Source: an uncultured Eggerthella sp.
Lineage (GTDB): Bacteria > Actinomycetota > Coriobacteriia > Coriobacteriales > Eggerthellaceae
DNA: 45,382 nt
Direction: 5' to 3'
Assembly: GCA_905203045.1 (NCBI GenBank)
Contig: CAJKUH010000017.1
Coordinates: 1 to 45,382 of the forward strand
Shown here: piece by piece, positions 37,901 to 45,070 of the stretch
How positions within the stretch are numbered: position 1 is the stretch's first letter
Layout of the letters: each line of letters begins with the position of its first letter
The notes under the pieces: model-generated
What the model was told of the DNA's origin: nothing
The model's database searches: none
Seen by the model: the letters and a program-made list of their open reading frames with translations, nothing else
Position numbers and translations under genes: made by a program

Positions 37901-39304
37901 TTCCACGCCGGCGGTGTTGCAGGTGAAGACATTACGCATGGTCTGCCTCGTGTTACCGAGCTTTTCGAGGCTCGCAAGCCTAAGGGCCAGGCTGTTCTTG
38001 CGGAAATCTCCGGTACCTTGCAGGTAACTGCCGACAAGCAGAACAAGACCCTTACCGTCCACGACCAGGAAGGCAACATCCGCGAGTACGTGGTATCCGC
38101 TCGTGCAACGCTCTTGCCGGGCGTTACCGACGGGTGCGAGGTAGAGGTTGGCCAGCAGCTCACCAAGGGTTCTGTAAACCCCCACGACCTGCTTCGCCTT
38201 ACCGACCCGAACACCACGCTTCGCTACATCGTTGCTCAGGTTCAGGACGTGTACGTGTCCCAGGGCGTAGACATCAACGACAAGCACATCGAGGTTATTG
38301 CCCGTCAGATGCTGCGTAAGGTTGCTGTCCTTGATCCTGGCGATTCCGACTATCTGCCGGGCCGTCAGGTCAACCGCTTCGAGTTCGAGGACACAGCTAA
38401 CGCCCTGGTTCTGGAAGGCAAGAATCCTCCGGTGGGTCAGCCTTTGCTGCTGGGCATCACCAAGGCTTCGCTGGCAACCGATTCGTTCCTGTCTGCTGCA
38501 TCGTTCCAGGAAACCACCAAGGTTCTTACCGATGCCGCAATCGAGGGCAAGGTCGATACCCTGCAGGGCCTGAAGGAAAACGTTATCATCGGTAAGCCTA
38601 TCCCGGCTGGTACCGGCCTTAAGCGTTACCACGACGTGGGCCTTACCTACCGCGGCGTTCCGGTTGACAAGGTTGACTCCGACCGTCTGCCTGATTCCGC
38701 TCCTGAGGCGCTTCGCGAAATCGAAGAGCTCTTGCCTCAGCCGCAGGACTGGTCGCTTGATGGCGATGGCTACCTTGGCTCTGGTTCCGACTATGCAAGC
38801 TACTTCGCTTCCATCACGTCGGGCTACCGCGGCAGCAAGCTCTCCGATGAGGATGCCCGTCTGTACATCTACGACGACCTGGGCGTTTCGCAGCGTTGGG
38901 CCAACAAGTTCTCGGAGGCCGGCATCGAAACGGTAGCCGACCTGGTGGGTCACACCGAAGACGACCTGCTGCGCATCGAGGGTATTGGCACCAAGGCTAT
39001 CGAAGAGCTGAAGGAAGGCCTGGAAAAGCACGGCCTGTCCCATGTGATCGAAGACGACCTGTCTGCTTCGCGTGACGACATGAGCCAGCTTCTGGACATG
39101 GTGTTCTCTCCTGACGACACCGTGCTCATCGGTGGCGACCAGCCCGCAACCTTCAACACCGAGGGTGAGGACATGCTGGGCGAGGCTCTGCCTCCGCGCT
39201 CTTACCAGCGCAACCTCGAAGAGCTCGATGCCCTTCTGGGTTCCAACGATTTGGGTCTGCACACCACGGACGCCGATCAGGAAAAGAAGTCTGACGAAGA
39301 GTAG
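34913..39304 (+). CDS. rpoC: RNA polymerase beta' subunit with C-terminal alpha-CTD-like domain
   Basis: 1463 residues. The N-terminal zinc site (CACGKYKR and CERCGVEV, about 62-82) and clamp are followed by a helical acidic insert (about 139-231) like that of actinobacterial beta'. The active site NADFDGDQMAVH and the second zinc cluster near CHAEHGVCQKCYGW are intact, and the SFQETTKVLTDAA end of the conserved core lies near 1200. About 220 further residues follow: a linker, a helix-hairpin-helix domain at about 1321-1375 closely resembling the alpha-subunit CTD, and an acidic tail. AAGGGAGAGGAG precedes the ATG. Confidence 0.97.
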   Translation: MSEFDVNNFDAIRISLASAEDIRGWSRGEVKKPETINYRTLKPEKDGLFCEKIFGPTKDWECACGKYKRIRFKGIVCERCGVEVTRSKVRRERMGHIELAAPVSHIWYFKGSPSRLGYLLDIPPKELEKVLYFASSIITEVDKEARDEDVEELRDELSADLEELDAERDRLIEATRRLSVDYVPEEDEFVDDIDEDERMTPEEVEEEIADIYEEFNERKTLRSEALEAFLKIEPKQLVSDEALYREMRLNYSDYFKGGMGAEAIRDLLDSIDLAATAEELTETVATGKGQKRTKAIKRLKVVDSFLHSSNKPSDMILDVIPVIPPDLRPMVQLDGGRFATSDLNDLYRRVINRNNRLKRLLDLGAPEIIVNNEKRMLQEAVDSLFDNGRRGRPVTGPGNRPLKSLSDMLKGKQGRFRQNLLGKRVDYSGRSVIVVGPSLKLHQCGLPQQMALELFKPFVMKRLVELEYAANIKAAKRAVDRGASYVWDVLEEVIVEHPVLLNRAPTLHRLGIQAFEPVLVEGKAIKLHPLVCTAFNADFDGDQMAVHLPLGAEAQAEARVLMLSANNIKSPAHGRPLTVPTQDMIIGMYYLTAARDGFPGEGRAFIDFADARNAYDARAEVDLQAKIWVRLTKDTQVATSFGTFEEHKAGTRLQTTIGRIIFNNVFPDDYPFLNYQMNKKEIGRIVEDVCNRYTLSEVEPILDGLKDTGFHYATIAGITVSVYDATVPPAKGEILADADNKVAAIEEDYEMGLMSAEERHKQVVDIWTEANEEVGDAMAANFDKFNPIFMMADSGARGNIKQIRQLAGMRGLMADTKGGTIDIPVKSNFREGLSVLEYFISTHGTRKGMADTALRTADSGYLTRRLVDVAQDVIVREIDCGTSDGVPYPIHNDKGELDENLVGRCVLEDVQDAEGNTIVAAGDFISSMDQVAAMDAAGIDTINIRTVMTCHAEHGVCQKCYGWDLATARPVNIGTAVGIIAAQSIGEPGTQLTMRTFHAGGVAGEDITHGLPRVTELFEARKPKGQAVLAEISGTLQVTADKQNKTLTVHDQEGNIREYVVSARATLLPGVTDGCEVEVGQQLTKGSVNPHDLLRLTDPNTTLRYIVAQVQDVYVSQGVDINDKHIEVIARQMLRKVAVLDPGDSDYLPGRQVNRFEFEDTANALVLEGKNPPVGQPLLLGITKASLATDSFLSAASFQETTKVLTDAAIEGKVDTLQGLKENVIIGKPIPAGTGLKRYHDVGLTYRGVPVDKVDSDRLPDSAPEALREIEELLPQPQDWSLDGDGYLGSGSDYASYFASITSGYRGSKLSDEDARLYIYDDLGVSQRWANKFSEAGIETVADLVGHTEDDLLRIEGIGTKAIEELKEGLEKHGLSHVIEDDLSASRDDMSQLLDMVFSPDDTVLIGGDQPATFNTEGEDMLGEALPPRSYQRNLEELDALLGSNDLGLHTTDADQEKKSDEE
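38873..39037 (+). other. Alpha-CTD-like HhH domain encoded within rpoC
   Basis: RpoC residues 1321-1375 align without gaps to the E. coli alpha CTD from about L262 on. Residues matching alpha R265, N268, G296 and K298 are R1328, N1331, G1359 and K1361. The segments TVADLVGHTEDDLLRI and GIGTKAIEELKEGLEKHGL match the helices of that fold, with about 15 identities over 41 positions. S299 is Ala. This was aligned by eye. Confidence 0.7.
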
Positions 39305-39324
39305 GCTTCGGAGCTGATTTACTT

Positions 39325-39358
39325 AAGGCGCGTTCCCTTCGGGGAGCGCGCTTTTTTT
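39325..39358 (+). terminator. Terminator of rpoBC
   Basis: GCGCGTTCCC (39328-39337), loop TTCG, GGGAGCGCGC (39342-39351), with one T-G pair, then seven T residues. AAG ahead of the stem extends it by weak pairs. It lies 20 bases after the rpoC stop. Confidence 0.93.
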
Positions 39359-39410
39359 GTTTCAAAGCAGATAATTCACCGTTTGGTAACATCCGTTTGA
39401 ACAGGTGGGC

Positions 39411-39438
39411 TTGTTTGATGGGTTTTCTTGTCTATACA
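39411..39438 (+). promoter_or_regulatory. Promoter candidate for the acyltransferase gene
   Basis: TTGTTT (39411-39416), 16 bases, TATACA (39433-39438) form a plausible sigma-70-type promoter about 60 bases before the gene. The spacing and match are fair. Confidence 0.45.
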
Positions 39439-39501
39439 ATGGAATCAATGTAAAAACGTGGGCCCATCAGGGAATAAGATGAGTTCCTTCTTGTTGAAAG
39501 C

Positions 39502-41373
39502 ATGCCAGTGCAACAGTCCGACTATCGCCCAACACAACGGCCAAGGGCGCAAGCTCCTGCCTCAAAACGCCATAAACCCGCCCAGAAGAAAGACAAAGGG
39601 AGGATCAAAGCGCTTGACGGGTTGCGAGCCGTAGCGATTATCGGCGTGGTCCTGTTCCATATGAGGCCGTCCGCGTTAGAGGGCGGCTTTTTGGGCGTAA
39701 CCCTGTTCTTCGTGCTGACGGGGTACTTCATTACCAGAAGTATTTTGCGGGGCTTGGACAGAACGGGCGAGTTTTCGTATGTGGACTATCTTAAGAAGCG
39801 CGTTCGCCGTTTGCTTCCGCCTATCATCGTTGCCATTGCCTTCGCAGCGATTCTGATATTCGCGATGAGCCCGGCATTGCTTCCGAAGGTGCAGGCGGAT
39901 GCCTTGCCCTCGGTGCTGTTCTTCAGCAACTGGTCGTACATATTCCGCAATGTTTCCTATTTTGCGGCTGCCGGCCTGCCATCGCCCCTGACCCACCTGT
40001 GGTTCACGGGCGTTACGATGCAGTTCTACGTGCTGTGGCCCATTCTTTTGATGCTGCTTACATGCCTGTTCAGGACCCGAAAGGGGCTTCTGGCGGGGGT
40101 CGGCGCGCTGATGGCGGCCTCAACGCTTGCGATGGCGCTTCTGTTCGACCCCAACGCCGACACGGCGCGTGTGTACTACGGCACCGATGTGCGTGCAGCC
40201 GAGCTTCTGTCGGGCGCGTTTCTGGCCATTGCGTTCGATTCCCTGGAGCATTTCATCTTGGGCAGCAACAAGCAAGTTGCCGTTGCCAAGGCGAACGTCA
40301 TTTCGGCGGTGTGCCTGATTCTTTTGGTTGTCGGCTTCGTTTTCGCCAATGGGCAGGATGCCTGGCTGTACCGTGGCGGGTACCTTGCGGTTGCCGTCAT
40401 GTGCTGTTTGTTGGTGCTGACGGTGCAACAGCCTGGGTGTATCGTTTCGAAAGTCCTCTCGTGCAAGACGTTGGTGTATTTGGGCGGCCGCTCGTTTTCG
40501 ATTTACCTGATCCATTACCCTATTCTTACCGTAATGAACCCGGCAACGCGCACCACGCCGCTTGAATGGTGGGAATGGGCTTTGGGTTTCGTGGTAATCC
40601 TTCTTCTTTCCGAAGTGTTCTACCGTTTCGTCGAACAGCCCTTTACGCGAAAAGCTTCGAAAAAGCATGTAGCCGCAAAGGCGGGGGAGGGGCGTCCTGT
40701 CCCACGTTCGCAGGCGCCTGGCCAGGCAATGCGGCAAAGCGACGGGAGAACCATCCCTGCGCGCTGCGTTGCGCTTGTGCGCTCCCTTTCCGATACCCGT
40801 GCCGCAAACGTTGCCACGGTGGTAAGCACGGTGCTGGTTGTTCTGCTGATTGTGCTGCCCCTTGATTGGCAGGCCATATCGCAGGCGCGTGCCCAAGAGC
40901 TGCGCCCCGAGCTTGCCCAAAGCGCGTCGTCTGGTCAGGAAGCCCAGCAGGATGCTGCTGTATCTGAATCGGTCGATGAATCGGGGACATCGGGGCAGTC
41001 CGGCGCGCTGAGCCCGCAGGCAGAAAAGGTGCCCGATAATCTGAACGCAAGCGCATGGACCTACGATGCGGAAAAGGGAACCTGCAATGCCGACGTGCTG
41101 ATAATCGGCGACTCGGTAGGCGATGGCGCCTCTGCACAGATAAAGAAGTACTTGCCTGATGCATGGCTGGACGCAAAGGTAAGCCGCCAGCTCTCCGTCG
41201 GGCCCGACGTGTACCGTGATGCGGTAAGCGAGGGTTGGAACGGCAGCGCTGTTATCGTTGAATTGGGCGGCAACAGCCTTATCCGTGACAAATCGATTGT
41301 CCAGAAGATGATCGATGCGGTTGGCGGCAAGCCGATGTGCTTCGTTACCATTCGTTGCCCCTATCCTTTGTAG
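39502..41373 (+). pseudogene. OafA-like membrane acyltransferase with SGNH domain, cut by amber codon
   Basis: 623 codons to a TAG at 41371. A basic leader (1-36) precedes an acyltransferase-3 domain (about 37-400): KALDGLRAVAIIGVVLFH, the RVRRLLPP motif and ten or so membrane helices. A last helix (about 445-465), a Ser/Gln/Glu linker and an SGNH domain with LIIGDSVGDG and ELGGNSL follow. This type O-acetylates cell-wall polymers. The frame continues past TAG for 59 codons that include the DxxH block, so the predicted product lacks the catalytic His. The start follows only a weak GAAAG. It is either a nonsense-inactivated gene or one with readthrough. Confidence 0.8.
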
Positions 41374-41553
41374 GATGCGAACAATCAGATTCTGCGCGAC
41401 TACGCTGCCCAAAACAGCAATGTTGGAATCATCGATTGGTACGGTGAAAGCGAAGGCCATAGCGAGTACTTGGTCGACGATGGCCAGCATTTGACCGACG
41501 ATGGCTGCGAAGCCTTTGCGAAACTGTTCAGGAAGGCGCTGTGCGGCCAGTAG
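41374..41553 (+). other. In-frame remainder of the SGNH domain after the amber codon
   Basis: Fifty-nine codons in the same frame, from DANNQILRDYAAQ to a TAG at 41551. They contain the expected SGNH ending: NVGIIDWYGES, then the catalytic DGQHLTDDG (DxxH), then a final helix. Family members usually have Trp in the segment before the N-x2-L motif, so TAG probably arose from TGG. Confidence 0.8.
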
Positions 41554-41628
41554 CGTAGCGCTGCTTCGCTTCGGCGCCGTTCGGCGTGCTATCCTGAAAC
41601 TCGCACAACACATGAAAGGGAATGCACT

Positions 41629-42063
41629 ATGCCCAACGTCAAAACGTATCTTTCCGACGACCGTACACCCCCGCAAAGCCAAATCGGCGCTTCGCTCGAA
41701 TCGCTTGCACGTACCATCCATGAGCGCCGCAACGCAGGCGATGAAAGCTACACCCATCGGTTGCTTACGGGCGACATCGACACGTTGCTGAAGAAGGTTG
41801 CAGAAGAGGCGCACGAGGCAACGCTCGCCGCGAAAGACGTGGTGTACAACGAGGGCGACGATGCCCAAGTTAACCATCTTCGCTACGAGGCTGCCGATGT
41901 GGTGTATCACCTTATGGTGCTGCTTGAACGATGCGGCATCGGCTTGGACGAATTTGCCGCCGAGCTTAACACGCGCATGACCAAGGAGGAAATCGCCGAA
42001 CGTGGCGGGGTGGTGCTCTTGAAGCCTGAGTACGTAAACCGTGGCAATCACGTGGAAAAGTAA
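41629..42063 (+). CDS. hisE: Phosphoribosyl-ATP diphosphatase
   Basis: 144 residues with an extended N-terminus (about 1-20). The MazG-like helical domain shows LESLARTIHERR, SYTHRLLTGDIDTLLKK, the catalytic EEAHEATLAAKD and YEAADVVYHLMVLL. It removes pyrophosphate from phosphoribosyl-ATP, the second step of histidine synthesis. It stands alone rather than in a his operon. Two hairpins follow directly. Confidence 0.95.
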   Translation: MPNVKTYLSDDRTPPQSQIGASLESLARTIHERRNAGDESYTHRLLTGDIDTLLKKVAEEAHEATLAAKDVVYNEGDDAQVNHLRYEAADVVYHLMVLLERCGIGLDEFAAELNTRMTKEEIAERGGVVLLKPEYVNRGNHVEK

Positions 42064-42090
42064 CAAAAACGGGACAGTCCCCTTTTTGTT
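42062..42090 (+). repeat. REP-like palindrome / hairpin after hisE
   Basis: The arms AACAAAAACGGG (42062-42073) and CCCCTTTTTGTT (42079-42090) pair with one mismatch around ACAGT; the centre is GGGACAGTCCC. It overlaps the hisE stop codon and could be a terminator. The motif resembles GGGGACAGTCCCC-type repetitive palindromes common in many bacterial genomes; only one copy was seen here. Confidence 0.5.
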
Positions 42091-42094
42091 ATCC

Positions 42095-42126
42095 AAAAGG
42101 AGCCTTTGCATGAGGGCTCCTTTTTT
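42095..42126 (+). terminator. Terminator after hisE
   Basis: AAAAGGAGCC (42095-42104) pairs with GGCTCCTTTT (42115-42124) around a 10-base loop, ending in six T residues. It stands immediately after the REP-like hairpin. Confidence 0.88.
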
Positions 42127-42481
42127 ATTGAAGCATTGGCTTAAAGGTTTGCTCGTCACGGGTTTGGCAAACTTCAATGACGCACGATTTGGATAGGCTA
42201 GCCAGATAGGGGCAAGAAGGCCTTTCATATTGTTTCGAGTGCATTTCAGAAGTGGCAATTTGTCCTCTTCGAGTGGCCCCATTTTTCCAAAAAGCATGGT
42301 TTACCTGGTGTTATGCGGTATCAAATATGCCTATACCCAAACATATAAACGCCCAATAACCTAGGGGGTTGCGGGATATTCTGCTCGGTGGTTTCATAAT
42401 GCACCGCAGTCAGCAAAGGCTGCAGACAGTGCACTACGTTGAAACAGGAAGAAAGCACCAATCAAGGAGCGGTAACAAGCA
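42127..42481. other. Intergenic region ahead of paaK
   Basis: About 355 bases with no credible gene on either strand. It is more A/T-rich than its neighbours. A TTGCGG (42369) with a distant CATAAT (42395-42400) is the only promoter-like pair and its spacing is poor (20 bases). Short inverted repeats (GGTAT / ATACC near 42312-42340) might be a regulator site. Confidence 0.5.
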
Positions 42482-43825
42482 ATGGCGAAAAAGAACATCC
42501 CCTACGACCAGAAATACTACGACCCAGAGATTGAGTGCATGCCGCGTCCCGAGATCGAGAAGCTGCAGCTAGGCCGCCTGAAGACGATGCTCCAGTACGC
42601 ATACGACAACACCGTATGGTACAAGCGCGCATTCGACGAAGCGGGTGTGAAGCCCAGCGACCTGCACACGCTTGCCGATATCGCGAAGTTCCCCTTCTGC
42701 GACAAGAAGACCGAACGCCAAACGCAGCATGTCGGTTCTTTCTTCGGCGAGATGTGCTCGGTCCCCGAAGAGGACGTGATTTTCATGGCTACCTCTTCCG
42801 GCTCTACGGGTGTTCCCACGGTAAGCCCTTTCACCCAGGAAGACTTCGACCTGTGGCAGGACACTGAGGCCCGTCTGTTCTGGCAGGCCGGCATGCGCCC
42901 CAACGATCGCTATGTGCACGGCTTGAATTTCGCGCTGTACGTTGGCGGCCCTGACGTTATTGGTGCTCAGCGCCTTGGCGCCCTGGCCATTTGGGTGGGC
43001 GCTGTTCCGTCCGATCGTCTGATCTTCGTTTTGAAGCAGTATCAGCCCACGGTTATCTGGACTTCTCCTTCTTACGCTTGGACGCTTGGCCAGAAGATCA
43101 AGGAAAAGGGCCTCGACCCCAAGAACGACTTCAACATCAAGACCATCATCGTTGCCGGCGAGCCGGGCGGTTCCATCAAATCGACCCGCGAGGCAATCGA
43201 GGATCTGTGGGGCGCAGACGTACGCGACTTCTTCGGCCTTTCCGACATCTACGGCGCCTGCGCGGCAATGTGCGAAGTGAAGGACGGCCTGCACATCGTT
43301 GAAGACCAGATCCTGGTTGAAACGGTCGACCCGAATACCGGCGAGGTTCTGGAGCCCGGCAGCACCGGTGAGCTTACCTACACCACGCTGTGCAAGAAGG
43401 CCCGCCCGATGATCCGCTTCCGTTCCGGCGACATCGGATACGTTTCCACGGAAAAGTGCGAATGCGGCCGTACCCATGCGCGCATCCATGTTACGGGCCG
43501 CAAGGACGAGATGTTCATCGTCGGTGCGGTAAACGTGTTCCCGAGCGACGTTGAGTATGTGGTTCGCGCCGAGCCGGGCGTGACGGGCGAATACCTGATT
43601 CGCGTGTACGACGAGAATTATTCCACGCGTTATGAGGTTTCCGTTGAGCGCGCGGCGGGCAGCGACGAATCGTTCGATGAGGTTGCCAAGCGCGTCGAGG
43701 CGGCGCTGAAGGCCCATACCGGCGTTCGTCCCGCTAAGGTGATTGTGTACGATACGGATAAACTCGGCGTATCGTCTGAACATAAGGCATCCCGCTTCAT
43801 CGACGAGCGCGATAGCAACAAGTAA
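42482..43825 (+). CDS. paaK: Phenylacetate-CoA ligase family enzyme
   Basis: 447 residues, the normal PaaK length. It activates phenylacetate or other arylacetates to CoA thioesters through an adenylate. The family start YYDPEIECMPRPEIEKLQ, the ATP loop TSSGSTGVPT (about 104-113), the FGLSDIYG core and RFRSGDIGY are clear, and the C-terminal lid contains GRKDEMFIVGAVNVFP. AAGGAG lies about 11 bases before the ATG. It precedes a 2-oxoacid:ferredoxin oxidoreductase, as in gene pairs that handle aryl 2-oxoacids. The aromatic substrate is inferred. Confidence 0.93.
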   Translation: MAKKNIPYDQKYYDPEIECMPRPEIEKLQLGRLKTMLQYAYDNTVWYKRAFDEAGVKPSDLHTLADIAKFPFCDKKTERQTQHVGSFFGEMCSVPEEDVIFMATSSGSTGVPTVSPFTQEDFDLWQDTEARLFWQAGMRPNDRYVHGLNFALYVGGPDVIGAQRLGALAIWVGAVPSDRLIFVLKQYQPTVIWTSPSYAWTLGQKIKEKGLDPKNDFNIKTIIVAGEPGGSIKSTREAIEDLWGADVRDFFGLSDIYGACAAMCEVKDGLHIVEDQILVETVDPNTGEVLEPGSTGELTYTTLCKKARPMIRFRSGDIGYVSTEKCECGRTHARIHVTGRKDEMFIVGAVNVFPSDVEYVVRAEPGVTGEYLIRVYDENYSTRYEVSVERAAGSDESFDEVAKRVEAALKAHTGVRPAKVIVYDTDKLGVSSEHKASRFIDERDSNK

Positions 43826-43845
43826 GCGAAACCGAAAGAAGCAGG

Positions 43846-43876
43846 GGCAAAGCCGGGCAGTGTGCCTGGCTTTGCC
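43846..43876 (+). other. Hairpin between paaK and the oxidoreductase genes
   Basis: GGCAAAGCCGGGCA (43846-43859) and TGCCTGGCTTTGCC (43863-43876) pair over 14 positions, with one G-T, around a 3-base loop. No T-tract follows, so it is more likely a processing or stability element than a terminator. Confidence 0.6.
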
Positions 43877-43946
43877 TGTCTGTTCCTGGTATTACGGCGC
43901 AGAGCGCAAGAAGCTGTGCTGTTGCGATTAGAGACAAGGACAAAGC

Positions 43947-44534
43947 GTGAAAGAGATACTGTGGCACGGCCGAGGCGGCCAGGGGGCATTCACGGCGGCG
44001 CGTCTTCTGGGAGCGGCCGGTGCATTTCCCGAAGGCTGCTACGCGTTGGCGTTCCCGTCGTTCGGGCCCGAACGACGCGGTGCCCCGATGAGGGCTTTTA
44101 CCAAGATAGATACCAAGCCAATAGGCGACCGCAGCGCCATTGTCAAAGCCGATTACGTGGTGTATCTCGATGACACGTTGATTGGCGAAGATTGGGAATC
44201 GGAGTTGAAGCCTGGCGGTGTGGTTCTGGCGAACAGCCTGCAAGATTTCAAGGATCCGCGCATCATCTCAATCGACGCAGACGGCATTTCGCAGGAAATC
44301 CTTGGCAGGCCCATTCCCAACACGGTGTTCTTGGGGGCGATTACCGCGCTTGACGATGCCGTTTCCAAGGAAAGCATCGAACGCTCCGTCCGCGAGTACA
44401 TGCCTGCAAAGCTGCACGACAAGAACATTGCGATCATCGAAGCGGTGCTTGCGGAGTTCTCTTCCTTCGCAAAGGGAGAGGCAGCCGCGCACATCATCGG
44501 TGCATCCGAAGCGTTTAACAAGGTGCCTGCCTGA
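43947..44534 (+). CDS. porC: 2-oxoacid:ferredoxin oxidoreductase gamma subunit
   Basis: 195 residues from a GTG start after ACAAGGA. The family opening KEILWHGRGGQGAFTAARLL (glycine-rich motif G8-x-GGQG13) and FPSFGPERRGAPMRAF are clear. The gamma subunit is part of a POR/KOR/VOR-type enzyme that oxidises a 2-oxoacid to an acyl-CoA while reducing ferredoxin. The delta and alpha subunit genes follow. The substrate (pyruvate, branched or aromatic 2-oxoacid) cannot be told from this subunit. Confidence 0.92.
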   Translation: MKEILWHGRGGQGAFTAARLLGAAGAFPEGCYALAFPSFGPERRGAPMRAFTKIDTKPIGDRSAIVKADYVVYLDDTLIGEDWESELKPGGVVLANSLQDFKDPRIISIDADGISQEILGRPIPNTVFLGAITALDDAVSKESIERSVREYMPAKLHDKNIAIIEAVLAEFSSFAKGEAAAHIIGASEAFNKVPA

Positions 44535-44566
44535 GGGCAGCCAAAAGTGCTTGAGAGGAATTGAAC

Positions 44567-45070
44567 GTGAGCTCGTCAAATACGAATCTTGTTCCCGCAG
44601 GGTATGGCGCACCTGGGGCGCAAAGCAGCAACGAATTGCGCCAGGGGTATGCGGGGCGCCGTCCTGCACGCATTCCCATTCTGCAATCTGACGACCTGGA
44701 CCCGCGTGAGTACGCACGCAGCACGTGCTTCGCTGCAGGCTATCTTACGGTGAAGAACGCCGGATGGCGCAACGAGCGCCCCGTGTTCGACCCATCGAAG
44801 TGCACGGGCTGCCTGAAATGCTATATGTACTGCCCTGATGGTGCGGTGTTCAAGACCGACAACGACCGCGAGGCATGTCCAGCGAACCGCACCGACACGT
44901 CAGTAGCTCTTGACCTGGACTTTTGCAAGGGTTGTGGCATTTGCGCCCGCGCATGTGCGGCGGGCGCGATAACCATGGTGCCCGAAGGCCAGGCACGCAA
45001 GGAAGAAGCGGCGAAGTTGGCAGCCGAAGCTGCGCAGGAAAGCGAAGAAGGAAAGGGGGAGCGCCGATGA
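44567..45070 (+). CDS. porD: 2-oxoacid:ferredoxin oxidoreductase delta subunit (2x[4Fe-4S])
   Basis: 167 residues from a GTG 7 bases after GAGAGGA; a TTG at 44561 is an alternative. Two ferredoxin-type cluster motifs are visible: C79-x2-C82-x2-C85-x3-C89-P and C120-x2-C123-x2-C126-x3-C130. The N-terminus (about 1-60) is longer and more polar than in most PorD proteins, and an Ala/Glu/Lys helix forms the end. It passes electrons from the TPP active site to ferredoxin. The stop overlaps the next ATG. Confidence 0.92.
   Translation: MSSSNTNLVPAGYGAPGAQSSNELRQGYAGRRPARIPILQSDDLDPREYARSTCFAAGYLTVKNAGWRNERPVFDPSKCTGCLKCYMYCPDGAVFKTDNDREACPANRTDTSVALDLDFCKGCGICARACAAGAITMVPEGQARKEEAAKLAAEAAQESEEGKGERR

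Noticed and set aside
40120..42297. A 725-codon minus-strand frame over the acyltransferase and hisE
   Set aside because: It covers two recognisable + strand genes and the terminators between; no start signal or family match.
42312..42340. Inverted GGTAT / ATACC upstream of paaK as an operator
   Set aside because: Arms are only five bases in an A/T-rich stretch, so chance occurrence is likely; noted only in the intergenic entry.
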